Positions 24,531 through 32,581 of a DNA stretch of 32,581 nt are shown here, piece by piece. A program made the translations under genes and the position numbers. Under the pieces are notes generated by a model. That model did not search any database. It was not told the origin of the DNA and saw only the letters and a program-made list of their open reading frames with translations. Each line of letters opens with the position of its first letter. The first letter of the stretch is position 1. Source of the DNA: Verrucomicrobiales bacterium. GTDB lineage: Bacteria > Verrucomicrobiota > Verrucomicrobiia > Limisphaerales > UBA9464. The stretch covers positions 1 to 32,581 of the forward strand of contig SYMJ01000077.1 of assembly GCA_005805505.1 (NCBI GenBank), in the 5' to 3' direction.

Positions 24531-25199
24531 GTGACATCGTTGGAGGCAGAGATCACACAGCTTAAAGACCAGTTGCTCCGCATGGCAGGGATGGCGGAAA
24601 GCCTGGTCGTTCGCGCCGTCCGGGCCCTTGTAGATCGGGACGATGACTTGGCTCGCAGTGTGACCGCCGGGGACGAGCCGTTGGACGAGTTGGAGAAAGC
24701 GTTGGATGCCGCATCAATTGTGCTGCTGACCAAGGCTCCGTTGGCGGGACAGCTGCGCCTGATCACCGTGGTGATTAAGATCACCGGAGATTTGGAGCGC
24801 ATCGGCGATGAATCCACCACCATTGCGCGACGCGCTCTGGAGTTAGGTCGTGAGCCGCAGCTCAAGCCCTATCAGGACATTCCCAAGATGTCCCACATGG
24901 CCACCGAGATGTTGAGGGACGCCCTCGACGCCTTCGTGCATGGCGACACCGTCAAGGCCCGAGCCGTGATTCCGCGCGACAAAGCCGTCGATGCGTTGAA
25001 TCGGTCGCTGCATCAGGAGTTGACCCAGTTCATGATTCAGGATCCCTCGAATATCGGTCGATGCCTGCACCTCATGACCATTAGCAAAGCCCTCGAGAGG
25101 ATCGCTGATCACGCCAAGAATATCGCCGAAGAGGCGGTGTACCTCTATGAGGCCCGGGACATTCGGCATGCCGGATTTGCGGGGCCTTTGGATCTCTGA
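24531..25199 (+). CDS. phoU: Phosphate uptake regulator PhoU
   Basis: A 222-residue, all-helical cytoplasmic protein with two PhoU three-helix bundles. Each carries a metal-site helix: TGDLERIGDESTTIARRALE (about residues 84-103) and ALERIADHAKNIAEEAVYLY (about 188-207). PhoU connects the Pst transporter to the PhoR-PhoB sensor system and limits phosphate uptake. It starts at GTG 24531, 74 bases after pstB, without a marked ribosome site. It closes the pst gene set. No phoB or phoR lies in the window, and I cannot identify a Pho box upstream of pstC. Confidence 0.94.
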   Translation: MTSLEAEITQLKDQLLRMAGMAESLVVRAVRALVDRDDDLARSVTAGDEPLDELEKALDAASIVLLTKAPLAGQLRLITVVIKITGDLERIGDESTTIARRALELGREPQLKPYQDIPKMSHMATEMLRDALDAFVHGDTVKARAVIPRDKAVDALNRSLHQELTQFMIQDPSNIGRCLHLMTISKALERIADHAKNIAEEAVYLYEARDIRHAGFAGPLDL

Positions 25200-25225
25200 G
25201 CTTCTACTGAACGAGGTCCGAGGAT

Positions 25226-25300
25226 CGGGGGGGCTTGCGGGATCTTCTTTCGCAAGAGCTGGGTCGATCGCTTGTCACCGACTTCTGCAGGGTTTGCTTT
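25226..25300. repeat. Left-half copy of the dispersed palindromic repeat
   Basis: GGGGGGGCTTGCGGGATCTT, then CTTTCGCAAGAGCT, then GGTCGATCGCTTGTCACC resemble the left part of the copy at 30472. CTTGCG (25234-25239) and CGCAAG (25252-25257) form a small hairpin. It lies directly after phoU, where a transcript end is expected. The remaining gap to purA (25200-25568, 369 bases) holds this element, about 130 bases with nothing recognisable, and the structured leader and terminator listed next. Confidence 0.5.
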
Positions 25301-25434
25301 TCGGTCGCGCGCGGGGTATCGCCGAAGAATTTACCCGGCAATTACTCCTCTCCCAACCGCAGCGTTCCTTCTGGGCTGGTTCTGGAGTCGGCTATCTGGG
25401 CGCGGTGGTCATTGCGGTGTCCAATGCCTTGGGT

Positions 25435-25514
25435 GATTCCTTGCAAAGGAATCCTGCATCGTTGACCCCGAGGATTCCTGTCCCTAGGCTTTTGACGCTG
25501 TCATCGGAATGCAG

Positions 25515-25515
<1 letters not shown>
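25435..25515 (+). promoter_or_regulatory. Possible switching RNA structure upstream of purA
   Basis: Two helices share one strand. GATTCCTT (25435-25442) pairs with AAGGAATC (25446-25453) across a three-base loop. The overlapping AGGAATCCT (25447-25455) pairs perfectly with AGGATTCCT (25471-25479). They cannot form together. A third pairing, CCTGCAT (25453-25459) with ATGCAGG (25509-25515), reaches the base of the terminator hairpin. This layout resembles an attenuator or a small structured RNA ahead of purA. I recognise no known riboswitch class. Confidence 0.35.
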
Positions 25516-26840
<1,325 letters not shown>

Positions 26841-26848
26841 GGTTGCTC

Positions 26849-27583
26849 GTGAGCGCCGAGCCCAAGCTGTCCGCAGCGGCACAAGCCAATTTGCCGACCC
26901 ATGTGGCCGTCATCATGGACGGCAATGGGCGGTGGGCCAAGCAACGTGGGCTACCGCGGGTGGAAGGTCACCGCAATGGCGTGGAATCGGTTCGGACCAT
27001 TGTCCGTGCCGCCGCTGAAGTGGGCATCAAGTACCTGACGCTCTACGCGTTTTCGGTGGAGAACTGGAACCGGCCGAAGGATGAGGTGGATACGCTCATG
27101 AAGTATCTGGCGCGCTTCCTAAAGAACGAGATTGGGGAGCTCAATCGCAACAACGTCCGTTTGGAGGCCATTGGGCAAATTTGGCGTCTGCCCGAGGCTG
27201 TGCAAGAGCAGTTGGCCAAGACCCGGGCTGCCTTGGCTAAGAACAATGGTCTGACGTTGATTCTGGCCCTGAGCTACGGCGGGCGAACCGAGTTGATCGA
27301 GGCCACGCGGGCCATCGCCGAGAAGGTGAAAACAGGCGCCCTCGATCCGGCGGAAATCAACGAGCGGGTCATCTCCGAGCACCTCTATACCCGCCATTGG
27401 CCCGATCCCGATTTAATGATCCGCACCAGCGGCGAGATGCGCATTAGCAACTTCTTGCTGTGGCAGTTGAGCTATGCGGAGTTCGTTATTACGCAGACTT
27501 TGTGGCCGGAGTTTCGCAAAGCCCACCTGTGCGAGGCGTTGGAAGAATACTCCCGACGGCACCGCCGTTTTGGTAGTGTGTGA
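26849..27583 (+). CDS. uppS: Isoprenyl transferase (undecaprenyl diphosphate synthase family)
   Basis: Cis-prenyltransferase that extends farnesyl diphosphate with isopentenyl diphosphate to make the lipid carrier for peptidoglycan and other wall polymers. It is 244 residues, the family length. Visible motifs are HVAVIMDGNGRWA (about residues 20-32, with the magnesium-binding Asp) and GHRNGVESVR. The others are LYAFSVENWNRP (about 71-82) and the C-terminal signature DLMIRTSGEMRISNFLLWQL (about 189-208). The start is GTG at 26849, with TGAGG made by the purA stop region five bases before it; this favours translational coupling. The longer frame inside purA is a shadow. Its link with purA appears to be positional only. 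Confidence 0.96.
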   Translation: MSAEPKLSAAAQANLPTHVAVIMDGNGRWAKQRGLPRVEGHRNGVESVRTIVRAAAEVGIKYLTLYAFSVENWNRPKDEVDTLMKYLARFLKNEIGELNRNNVRLEAIGQIWRLPEAVQEQLAKTRAALAKNNGLTLILALSYGGRTELIEATRAIAEKVKTGALDPAEINERVISEHLYTRHWPDPDLMIRTSGEMRISNFLLWQLSYAEFVITQTLWPEFRKAHLCEALEEYSRRHRRFGSV

Positions 27584-27600
27584 GCCCTCTTGGTTGGGCT
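27583..27600 (+). terminator. Weak hairpin after uppS
   Basis: AGCCC (27583-27587) pairs with GGGCT (27596-27600) around an eight-base loop, starting within the uppS stop codon. No T run follows on the plus strand. It lies in the 22-base gap between convergent genes and may be a weak or Rho-assisted end. Confidence 0.3.
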
Positions 27601-27605
27601 GAAAA

Positions 27606-28544
27606 TCACCGTCCCGTGCGATCCGGCCTGGGGCATCGTAGCAGCAGCGGTCGTGCATCCTGAGGGTTTGATTTGCGCGGGTACCCGTTGTTGTCGATGA
27701 GGAGCCAGACGTTGTCGGCATCCACGCTCAGCCCTTCGAAGAACCCATACGGCAGCAAGTGCTGGTAGGCGTACTTGGGGTCCATTTCGATGGGGAAATA
27801 ACTGAAGCAAAGCCGCACGGCATGGGTGTGTGGGTTGATGCACAGCACTCGCCGGTGTTCACGGCACAGAGCCCAGAGTTCCCCGCCGAACCAGCACAGG
27901 TCGGTGTAGTGGATGTCGTCACCGGAGGCTCCGGGGGGGCGGGGCTGAAAATCGCTCACGACCCGCAGTGTCTTGCGGTCGATTTCAAGGATGCGCCCGG
28001 TGTCGCGCTCGTTGGCCACGTAGAGAAAGCGGTCGCCGACCGCCACACCTTCGAAGGAGGCGTTCCGGTCGGTCTTGCTGAACCATCGAGAAGCCGGAGA
28101 CCAGTCAATGGGCAGGCGCTCGAGCGGTTTACCGGGGGCCGATTGCTTGAGGATCCAGCGCAAGTGTTCTTCGCTCAGATAGAGGGCCCCGGTGCTGTCG
28201 ATGCCGATCCCTTCGACATCCCACGGCAAGTCTCGACCAGGTGTCAGGGGTTCAAACAAAGAAGGGGACAGGCCTGCGTAGGGAACTAGGACGGCTTCGG
28301 TGCCAGAGCTGGGGAACTGAATTTCAAAGAGTCCGGTTTCTTTGTCGTTGACCGTGAGCATCCGACCGTCGGGCAGGCGGACCAGGGCCGATGCGTCAAA
28401 ACGCCCGCCGGACGGGGTGAGGGTCCAGGACTGGGCCACCGAGAGGGGCTGGGTTCGGGTGGTGGAGCCAACCGGGTTTTTTGCCGAGGAGCAGCCCGTC
28501 CAAAGGCTGGCCAGGAGGCCGATCAAAGTGAGGATCCGTTTCAA
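27606..28544 (-). CDS. Lipoprotein with phytase-like/SdiA-regulated beta-propeller
   Basis: A 312-residue exported lipoprotein. The signal peptide KRILTLIGLLASLWTGC ends in a lipobox with Cys at 18. The rest is a propeller of short blades: DASALVRLPDGRMLTVNDKE (about residues 50-69), WDVEGIGIDSTGALYLSEEH (about 107-126), FEGVAVGDRFLYVANERD (about 160-177) and FFEGLSVDADNVWLLIDNN (about 276-294). Repeated EG(I/V/L)-x-V/D lines resemble esterase-like phytase and SdiA-regulated proteins, which are calcium-bound propellers. I cannot choose between these families and name no substrate. The start is TTG at 28544, and no in-frame ATG precedes the signal. That TTG overlaps the TGA of a four-codon ORF beginning ATG at 28555. 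Confidence 0.78.
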   Translation of the reverse strand: MKRILTLIGLLASLWTGCSSAKNPVGSTTRTQPLSVAQSWTLTPSGGRFDASALVRLPDGRMLTVNDKETGLFEIQFPSSGTEAVLVPYAGLSPSLFEPLTPGRDLPWDVEGIGIDSTGALYLSEEHLRWILKQSAPGKPLERLPIDWSPASRWFSKTDRNASFEGVAVGDRFLYVANERDTGRILEIDRKTLRVVSDFQPRPPGASGDDIHYTDLCWFGGELWALCREHRRVLCINPHTHAVRLCFSYFPIEMDPKYAYQHLLPYGFFEGLSVDADNVWLLIDNNGYPRKSNPQDARPLLLRCPRPDRTGR

Positions 28545-28647
28545 CGCGACGACATTAGTTGAGGCGGAGGTGAAAAGCAGGAGGAAAACCGTTTTACAGG
28601 CCGCCGATCCTCAGTACGATTTCGGCGTTAGGTCACCAATCCGTAAC

Positions 28648-28869
28648 ATGACGCACTCCTTACCTTCGTCTGGCCTGGAACCGGGCATTCTCCAGCGTTC
28701 TTCGCTGTATCGGGAGTTTCTTGCCGAGAAGGATGAAATCCTGAAGCACAAGTGGATTGAGTCGGAGAAAGTGGGTTACGATATCGGGTTCGAGGCGGCC
28801 TTGGTGGATTGGATCACCAAGCACCGTGCGAGTTGGCGACGCGCTCGAACCTCGGGAACCCTTACCTGA
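28648..28869 (+). CDS. Small conserved acidic-basic protein
   Basis: A 73-residue soluble protein. The central part reads LYREFLAEKDEILKHKWIES, then EKVGYDIGFEAALVDWITKH, then RASWRRAR. The pattern KW-x-SEK-x-G-x-DIGFE-x-A-x-x-DW looks like a conserved helical motif that I have seen as a stand-alone or C-terminal element in other bacteria (DUF4032-like), but I am not sure of the family. The ATG at 28648 is chosen because upstream codons lie in the intergenic space shared with the divergent lipoprotein gene. It is followed after 73 bases by pyrR. Function unknown. Confidence 0.6.
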   Translation: MTHSLPSSGLEPGILQRSSLYREFLAEKDEILKHKWIESEKVGYDIGFEAALVDWITKHRASWRRARTSGTLT

Positions 28870-28942
28870 ACTGAATCGCTCACCTGCGTCTGCAAACCTC
28901 TGTGGAGCGTCTAGCGGCCGGGTTTGAGTCCCTCTTCGGATC

Positions 28943-29500
28943 ATGAATTCCAAGCTTCTCGATTCGGCAGCCCTTCAGCGAATGCTGGCGCGCATGGCTC
29001 ATGAGATTGCCGAAGCCAATCCGGATGCTGGATCGTTGGTGCTGGTGGGGATCCAACGGGGCGGTGTTCCGGTGGCTCTTCGATTAGCCGCTGAATTGGC
29101 TCAGGTGTTTGGGCGAACTGTCCCGTGCGGCACGATTGATGTGACGTTCTACCGCGACGATCTCAACCAACGGACGGCGCCGGCGGTGCATCCGACCGAG
29201 ATCCCGGGCGATATCCAGGGCAAGACGGTGGTGTTGGTCGATGATGTCTTCTTCACTGGCCGAACGGTGCGTGCGGCGATGGATGCGCTTCTTGAGTTTG
29301 GGCGTCCGAGTCGCGTGCAGTTGGCGGTGGTGATTGATCGGGGGCACCGACAACTCCCGATTCGTCCGGATGTGGTCGGCAAAGAAGTGGCTACTTCATT
29401 GCGGCAGTCCGTGCTGGTTCGTTGCTCCACTGGGGGCGAAGAAGACGGTGTTTTTGTGCGCGACACTCTCGCATCTTCGGCCGTCCAACCTGCGTCATGA
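28943..29500 (+). CDS. pyrR: Pyrimidine operon regulator/uracil phosphoribosyltransferase PyrR
   Basis: A 185-residue type I phosphoribosyltransferase. The PRPP-binding loop is [21 protein letters not shown] (about residues 92-112). [18 protein letters not shown] (about 32-49) is the N-terminal loop, and [19 protein letters not shown] (about 131-149) is the PyrR-specific stretch with the RNA-contacting region. In Gram-positive bacteria PyrR binds pyr mRNA in the presence of UMP and causes attenuation. The stop overlaps the pyrB ATG by four bases. I cannot see a PyrR-type terminator/antiterminator pair in the 73 bases upstream, so regulation by attenuation here is unproven. Confidence 0.93.
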   Translation: MNSKLLDSAALQRMLARMAHEIAEANPDAGSLVLVGIQRGGVPVALRLAAELAQVFGRTVPCGTIDVTFYRDDLNQRTAPAVHPTEIPGDIQGKTVVLVDDVFFTGRTVRAAMDALLEFGRPSRVQLAVVIDRGHRQLPIRPDVVGKEVATSLRQSVLVRCSTGGEEDGVFVRDTLASSAVQPAS

Positions 29501-30441
29501 TCTGGAACCGTAAACACTTGCTCGACCTTCAGAGCCTTTCCGCTGAAGAAATCATTCACTTGCTGGACACGGCGCGTGAGTTCAAGGCCGTCGGGCAACG
29601 TTCTATTAAGAAGGTGCCGGCGCTGCGCGGTAAGACGGTGGTGAACTTGTTCGTCGAGCCCAGCACGCGTACGCGCATTAGTTTCGAATTGGCTGCGCTG
29701 CGCCTGAGCGCCGATGTGATTAATTTTTCGGCGGAAGCCAGTTCTCTGAGGAAGGGGGAGACGCTCAAGGATACGGCCCGGAACTTGGAGGCTCTGAACG
29801 CCGACATCATCATTCTGCGGCACGGGGCCAGTGGGGCGCCCCACTTTTTGGCGCGGTTCTTGGGGGCCCATGTCTTGAATGCGGGGGACGGTGCTCATGA
29901 GCATCCGACTCAAGGGCTTTTGGATATTTTTACGATCCGGGAAAAGAAGGGGCGGATTGCTGGGCTGAATGTGACGATTCTGGGGGATATCCTCTACAGT
30001 CGGGTGGCTCGGTCGAACATTTGGGCGCTGACCAAGTTGGGTGCGAACGTGACTTTGTGTGGTCCGCCGACGTTGGTGCCGAAGCTGTTTGAGTCGTTTG
30101 CTCCGAATGTTCGGGTGACGTGGAATATCGATGAGGCGCTTCGAGACGCCGATGTGATCAATTTGCTGCGCATCCAGCATGAGCGGCAGAAGGCGTCGAT
30201 GTTTCCGAGTACGGGGGAGTATGCGGCGTTGTTCGGGCTAAACACGGCTCGAATGGCCAAGGTGAAGCCGGATGCGTTGATCATGCATCCTGGGCCGATC
30301 AATCGGGGGGTGGAGATTGCGAGCAGTATCGCGGATGGGCCTCAGTCGGTGATTCTGGAGCAGGTGACCAATGGGTTGGCGGTCCGCATGGCGGCGCTGT
30401 ATCTGGTCAATGGGGGTGCGTCGCTTCAGGTGGCGGGTTGA
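29497..30441 (+). CDS. pyrB: Aspartate carbamoyltransferase catalytic subunit PyrB
   Basis: Joins carbamoyl phosphate and aspartate to give carbamoyl aspartate, the second step of pyrimidine synthesis, in the cytoplasm. It is 314 residues, the family length. [19 protein letters not shown] (about residues 50-68) binds carbamoyl phosphate, HPTQGLLD (about 135-142) holds a catalytic His, and [12 protein letters not shown] (about 267-278) is the late conserved loop. The ATG overlaps the pyrR stop (ATGA). pyrC, often the next gene in pyrR-pyrB operons, is not here; a palindromic repeat follows instead. No regulatory subunit pyrI is present. Confidence 0.96.
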   Translation: MIWNRKHLLDLQSLSAEEIIHLLDTAREFKAVGQRSIKKVPALRGKTVVNLFVEPSTRTRISFELAALRLSADVINFSAEASSLRKGETLKDTARNLEALNADIIILRHGASGAPHFLARFLGAHVLNAGDGAHEHPTQGLLDIFTIREKKGRIAGLNVTILGDILYSRVARSNIWALTKLGANVTLCGPPTLVPKLFESFAPNVRVTWNIDEALRDADVINLLRIQHERQKASMFPSTGEYAALFGLNTARMAKVKPDALIMHPGPINRGVEIASSIADGPQSVILEQVTNGLAVRMAALYLVNGGASLQVAG

Positions 30442-30443
30442 GG

Positions 30444-30467
30444 GGTTGGCCGTTGGGTTGGCCGTTG
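30444..30467. repeat. Twelve-base tandem duplication after pyrB
   Basis: GGTTGGCCGTTG occurs twice in direct tandem, starting three bases after the pyrB stop and running into the palindromic repeat. It is probably a slippage product. Confidence 0.8.
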
Positions 30468-30471
30468 GGTG

Positions 30472-30600
30472 GGGGGCTCTGCGGGATCGATCCTGCGCTC
30501 GCAGGGAAGCTCGGGGGGAGGATCAGCCATTGCGCTGCGCGCAGGTTTTTTGTGGATCGCTTCCAATGCTCGCTCCGGCCCGATCCCGCTGCCGCTCGCT
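30472..30600. repeat. Full copy of the dispersed palindromic repeat
   Basis: It aligns block by block with 6896-7020: GGCTCTGCGG, CGCTCGCAGGGAAGCTC, GGAGGATCAGC, TTGCGCTGCGCGC, GATCGCTTCCAATGCTCGCTC, GGCC, CCGCT. The terminal inverted repeat here is GCGGGATCG (30481-30489) with CGATCCCGC (30581-30589). At 6903-7013 it is GCGGTGTC...GACACCGC. Both ends have changed together, which keeps the pairing. It occupies most of the 235-base gap between pyrB and the ThuA gene. Confidence 0.85.
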
Positions 30601-30676
30601 GGGGTCGGCGTGTTAACCAGATGCAGAAGTGGCTTGGCCGGAGGCGGTTCCCGGTTCAGCCTCTTGACCTAATTCC

Positions 30677-31822
30677 ATGAAGACCTTCGCACGTCTCTTT
30701 CTATTCTTGTCCGCTCTGTGGCTCCAAGCCGCAGTCCCCGCCATCGACCTCGACGGTTCTTGGACCGTGGCCGAGTTGGAGACGGAGCAGGGGCCTCTCC
30801 CGGAGGATACTCGCAAGGCGCTGGTGGTGACCGTTTCCGGCGGCAAGTATTCGATGGAGGCGGGCGGTCAGACGGTGGCTAAGGGTAAGCTTGCGATGGA
30901 TTATAGCGCGACTCCTCCGGTGATGACGGTGACGGAAGAGGAAGGTCAGAATGTCGGCCGGGGTGTGCGGGCGATTGTGGAGAAGACCGCGACCGGATGG
31001 AGGGCCTGCTATGCGTTGGATTCGTCGGATTTGCCGAAAGAGTTCAAGGTGGGTGATGGCGGCGGTATGATGCTGGCGCGCTATGAGCGCAAGGCGGGTT
31101 CCCGTCCGCGTCCGCTCCGTGCGTTGCTCATTACGGGTGGATGCTGCCACGAGTACGACGCGCAGGCGGTGACGCTGATGCAGGGGATTTCTAAGCGGGC
31201 CAATGTGGAGTTCACGCTGGTGCGCGACAAGGGAGCCGATGGGACTCAGCATAAGGTGAGTGCCTATCAGAAGGCGGACTGGGCGGCTGGCTACGATGTG
31301 GTGCTGCACAATGAGTGCTATGCCGACGAGAAGGACCCGGCCTGGTTGGAGGGAATCGTGGCTCCGCACCGCGCCGGCACGCCGGCCGTCGTGATCCACT
31401 GCGCGATGCACTGCTACCGGGCTCCGACGAATGAGTGGTTCCGTTTTGTTGGCGTGACGAGCCGCTCGCATGGGTCGCACTTCGCGTATCCGATGACGAA
31501 TGTGAAGCCGGAGCATCCGGTGATGAAGGGTTTCCCAGCCGTGTGGCAGACGCCGAAGGAGGAGTTGTACATCATCGAGAAGGTGGAGAAGGAGGCGACT
31601 CCGCTGGCCGTGGGCTACAGCCCGGAGACGAAGAAGGGCGAGGCCAATGTCTGGGTGCATCAGTACGGCAAGGCCCGGGTGTTTGGTACGACGATGGGGC
31701 ATTACAATCACACCATGTCGGATCCGGTATACTTGGATTTGATTACCCGCGGTACGTTGTGGGCGACCGGCCGGTTGCAGGAAGATGGGACTCCTGTCGC
31801 TGGATACGGTGCTCAGCCGTAA
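30677..31822 (+). CDS. Secreted TIGR03067-ThuA fusion protein
   Basis: A 381-residue exported protein with a signal peptide (1-19, ending LWLQAA). Residues about 24-140 fit the TIGR03067 domain common in Planctomycetes and Verrucomicrobiota: LDGSWTVAELETEQGPLPED, the beta-rich TVSGGKYSME, and MMLARYERK at the end. Residues about 148-370 are a ThuA-like domain with a glutamine-amidotransferase-like fold: LRALLITGGCCHEYDAQA, a VVLHNECYADE line, VIHCAMHCYRAP, and FGTTMGHYNHT near the end. ThuA proteins are tied to sugar metabolism and in PVC bacteria often occur with propeller dehydrogenases like the one at 12180-16601, but the reaction is not established. The ATG lacks a ribosome site. A terminator follows 79 bases after the stop. 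Confidence 0.88.
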   Translation: MKTFARLFLFLSALWLQAAVPAIDLDGSWTVAELETEQGPLPEDTRKALVVTVSGGKYSMEAGGQTVAKGKLAMDYSATPPVMTVTEEEGQNVGRGVRAIVEKTATGWRACYALDSSDLPKEFKVGDGGGMMLARYERKAGSRPRPLRALLITGGCCHEYDAQAVTLMQGISKRANVEFTLVRDKGADGTQHKVSAYQKADWAAGYDVVLHNECYADEKDPAWLEGIVAPHRAGTPAVVIHCAMHCYRAPTNEWFRFVGVTSRSHGSHFAYPMTNVKPEHPVMKGFPAVWQTPKEELYIIEKVEKEATPLAVGYSPETKKGEANVWVHQYGKARVFGTTMGHYNHTMSDPVYLDLITRGTLWATGRLQEDGTPVAGYGAQP

Positions 31823-31901
31823 TGGATTCTCAGCCGGTGCGACAGTCTGCCCGATTCATTGAGTCGTGATGTCGCGGTTTGGCGCGGTTTTTTTCAGGGT
31901 T

Positions 31902-31945
31902 CGGGCCGGACTTGGGGTGGATGCCCCATTCCGGCCCGTTTCGTT
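31902..31945 (+). terminator. Rho-independent terminator after the ThuA gene
   Basis: CGGGCCGGA (31902-31910) pairs perfectly with TCCGGCCCG (31930-31938). Inside, TGGGG (31913-31917) pairs with CCCCA (31924-31928). TTTCGTTT follows. It separates the ThuA gene from clpB, whose promoter must lie close by, although I cannot place it. Confidence 0.85.
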
Positions 31946-31995
31946 TCCATGGCCTGTGCCGATGGGGTGGCACGGTCGATGCAGAGGGCTCCAGC

Positions 31996-32581
31996 ATGAC
32001 GCTCGATAAATGGACCCAAAAGGCTCAACAGGCCCTCCAAGTCGCTCAGACCACAGCGCAAGAACGTTCCCATGCGGCCTTTGATAGTGAGCATTTGGCT
32101 TTGGCTCTCGTGACTCAGGCGGACGGAATCGTTCCCCCCTTATTGGAAAAAGCCGGTGTGGAGGTGAGTCAATTGGTTTTAGAGTTGGAAGCGGAATTGG
32201 GACGTCGCCCGACAGTGCAAGGTGGGGCCGATGTTTATCCTTCCACGGATTTGCAAGCGGCTCTCAAGGCGGCGCTAGCCGAGGCCAAGTCTCTCAAGGA
32301 TGAGTATATTTCCACAGAACACCTCTTCCTGGGGTTGCTGGAGAAGGGCGGAGACAGCGTTCGTCGCATCACCGATCGGTTGGGTCTCAAGCGCGATACG
32401 GTGCTCAAGGCGCTGAGCGCGGTGCGGGGCAATCAGCGTGTGTCCGATGCGAATCCGGAGGAAAAGTTTCAGACCCTGGAAAAGTACGGCAAGGACCTCA
32501 CAGCCTTGGCTCGCAAGGGCAAGATCGACCCGGTGATCGGCCGGGATGACGAGATCCGGCGTGTCATGCAAGTGCTGACGC
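31996..32581 (+). CDS. clpB: ATP-dependent chaperone ClpB (N-terminal part)
   Basis: Only 195 codons are in the window and the frame is open at the right edge. Residues 1-145 are the double Clp N-domain: [16 protein letters not shown], then [10 protein letters not shown] and [20 protein letters not shown]. The linker [20 protein letters not shown] and the start of the first AAA+ module, [19 protein letters not shown] (about 176-194), are the usual ClpB wording; the Walker A lies just off the window. ClpB is a hexameric disaggregase that works with DnaK after heat stress. The ATG has GAGGG eight bases upstream. No CIRCE-type inverted repeat is visible before it. Confidence 0.95.
   Translation, partial: MTLDKWTQKAQQALQVAQTTAQERSHAAFDSEHLALALVTQADGIVPPLLEKAGVEVSQLVLELEAELGRRPTVQGGADVYPSTDLQAALKAALAEAKSLKDEYISTEHLFLGLLEKGGDSVRRITDRLGLKRDTVLKALSAVRGNQRVSDANPEEKFQTLEKYGKDLTALARKGKIDPVIGRDDEIRRVMQVLT

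Noticed and set aside
28870-28942. PyrR-type attenuator before pyrR
   Set aside because: The 73-base gap has no terminator hairpin with a T run and no clear PyrR binding loop.
30701-31711. Minus-strand 336-codon open frame opposite the ThuA gene
   Set aside because: The plus-strand frame shows a signal peptide and two known domains. The minus frame is Arg/His-rich shadow sequence.

Overview
The window looks like a chromosomal segment of a GC-rich member of the Verrucomicrobiota (PVC superphylum). The evidence is the mix of gene families: a very large secreted PVC-type beta-propeller/HEAT protein, a TIGR03067-ThuA fusion, a triple-LamG secreted protein and a second surface protein that both end in a ...FYR... 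C-terminal module, a prepilin-like protein with an FTLIELLVVIAIIA N-terminus, and a formylglycine sulfatase. Many starts lack a clear Shine-Dalgarno sequence, and several are GTG or TTG. The assignment rests on family content only, because no rRNA gene is present.

Layout. (1) 1-6629, minus strand: a tightly packed run read as ABC-2 permease, polytopic SPFH protein, HflC, HflK, then a P1B-type metal ATPase that runs off the left edge. (2) 6630-7185: non-coding, with tandem copies of a palindromic repeat. (3) 7186-8802, plus: sulfatase. (4) 9209-11941, minus: three-LamG secreted protein, divergent from a 1473-residue secreted protein (12180-16601, plus) that ends in an azurin-like copper domain. 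(5) 16727-17203, plus: SRPBCC protein. (6) 17294-19704, minus: a His-rich lipoprotein, a choice-of-anchor-M surface protein and a prepilin-like protein. (7) 20041-21413: one cupin on plus, then a DUF309/cupin pair on minus. (8) 21550-25199, plus: pstC-pstA-pstB-phoU without pstS. (9) 25569-27583, plus: purA-uppS. (10) 27606-28544, minus: propeller lipoprotein. (11) 28648-30441, plus: a small conserved protein, then pyrR-pyrB. (12) 30677-31822, plus: TIGR03067-ThuA protein. (13) 31996 to the right edge, plus: N-terminal part of clpB.

How the genes work together. Housekeeping blocks (phosphate uptake, AMP and pyrimidine synthesis, undecaprenyl diphosphate synthesis, protein disaggregation) alternate with secreted or surface proteins typical of polymer-degrading Verrucomicrobiota. 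Metal handling recurs: a His-rich P1B ATPase, a type-1 copper domain, and a His-rich lipoprotein beside an anchor-M protein.

The least explained signals are three. First, a dispersed intergenic palindromic repeat occurs at five or more sites (6729-7020, 19798-19885, 20484-20570, 25226-25300, 30472-30600), and its terminal inverted repeats differ between copies yet stay complementary. Second, the three-SPFH/P1B-ATPase cluster has no obvious assigned role. Third, a possibly switching hairpin leader lies before purA. I see no CRISPR array, tRNA, rRNA, prophage or transposase gene.
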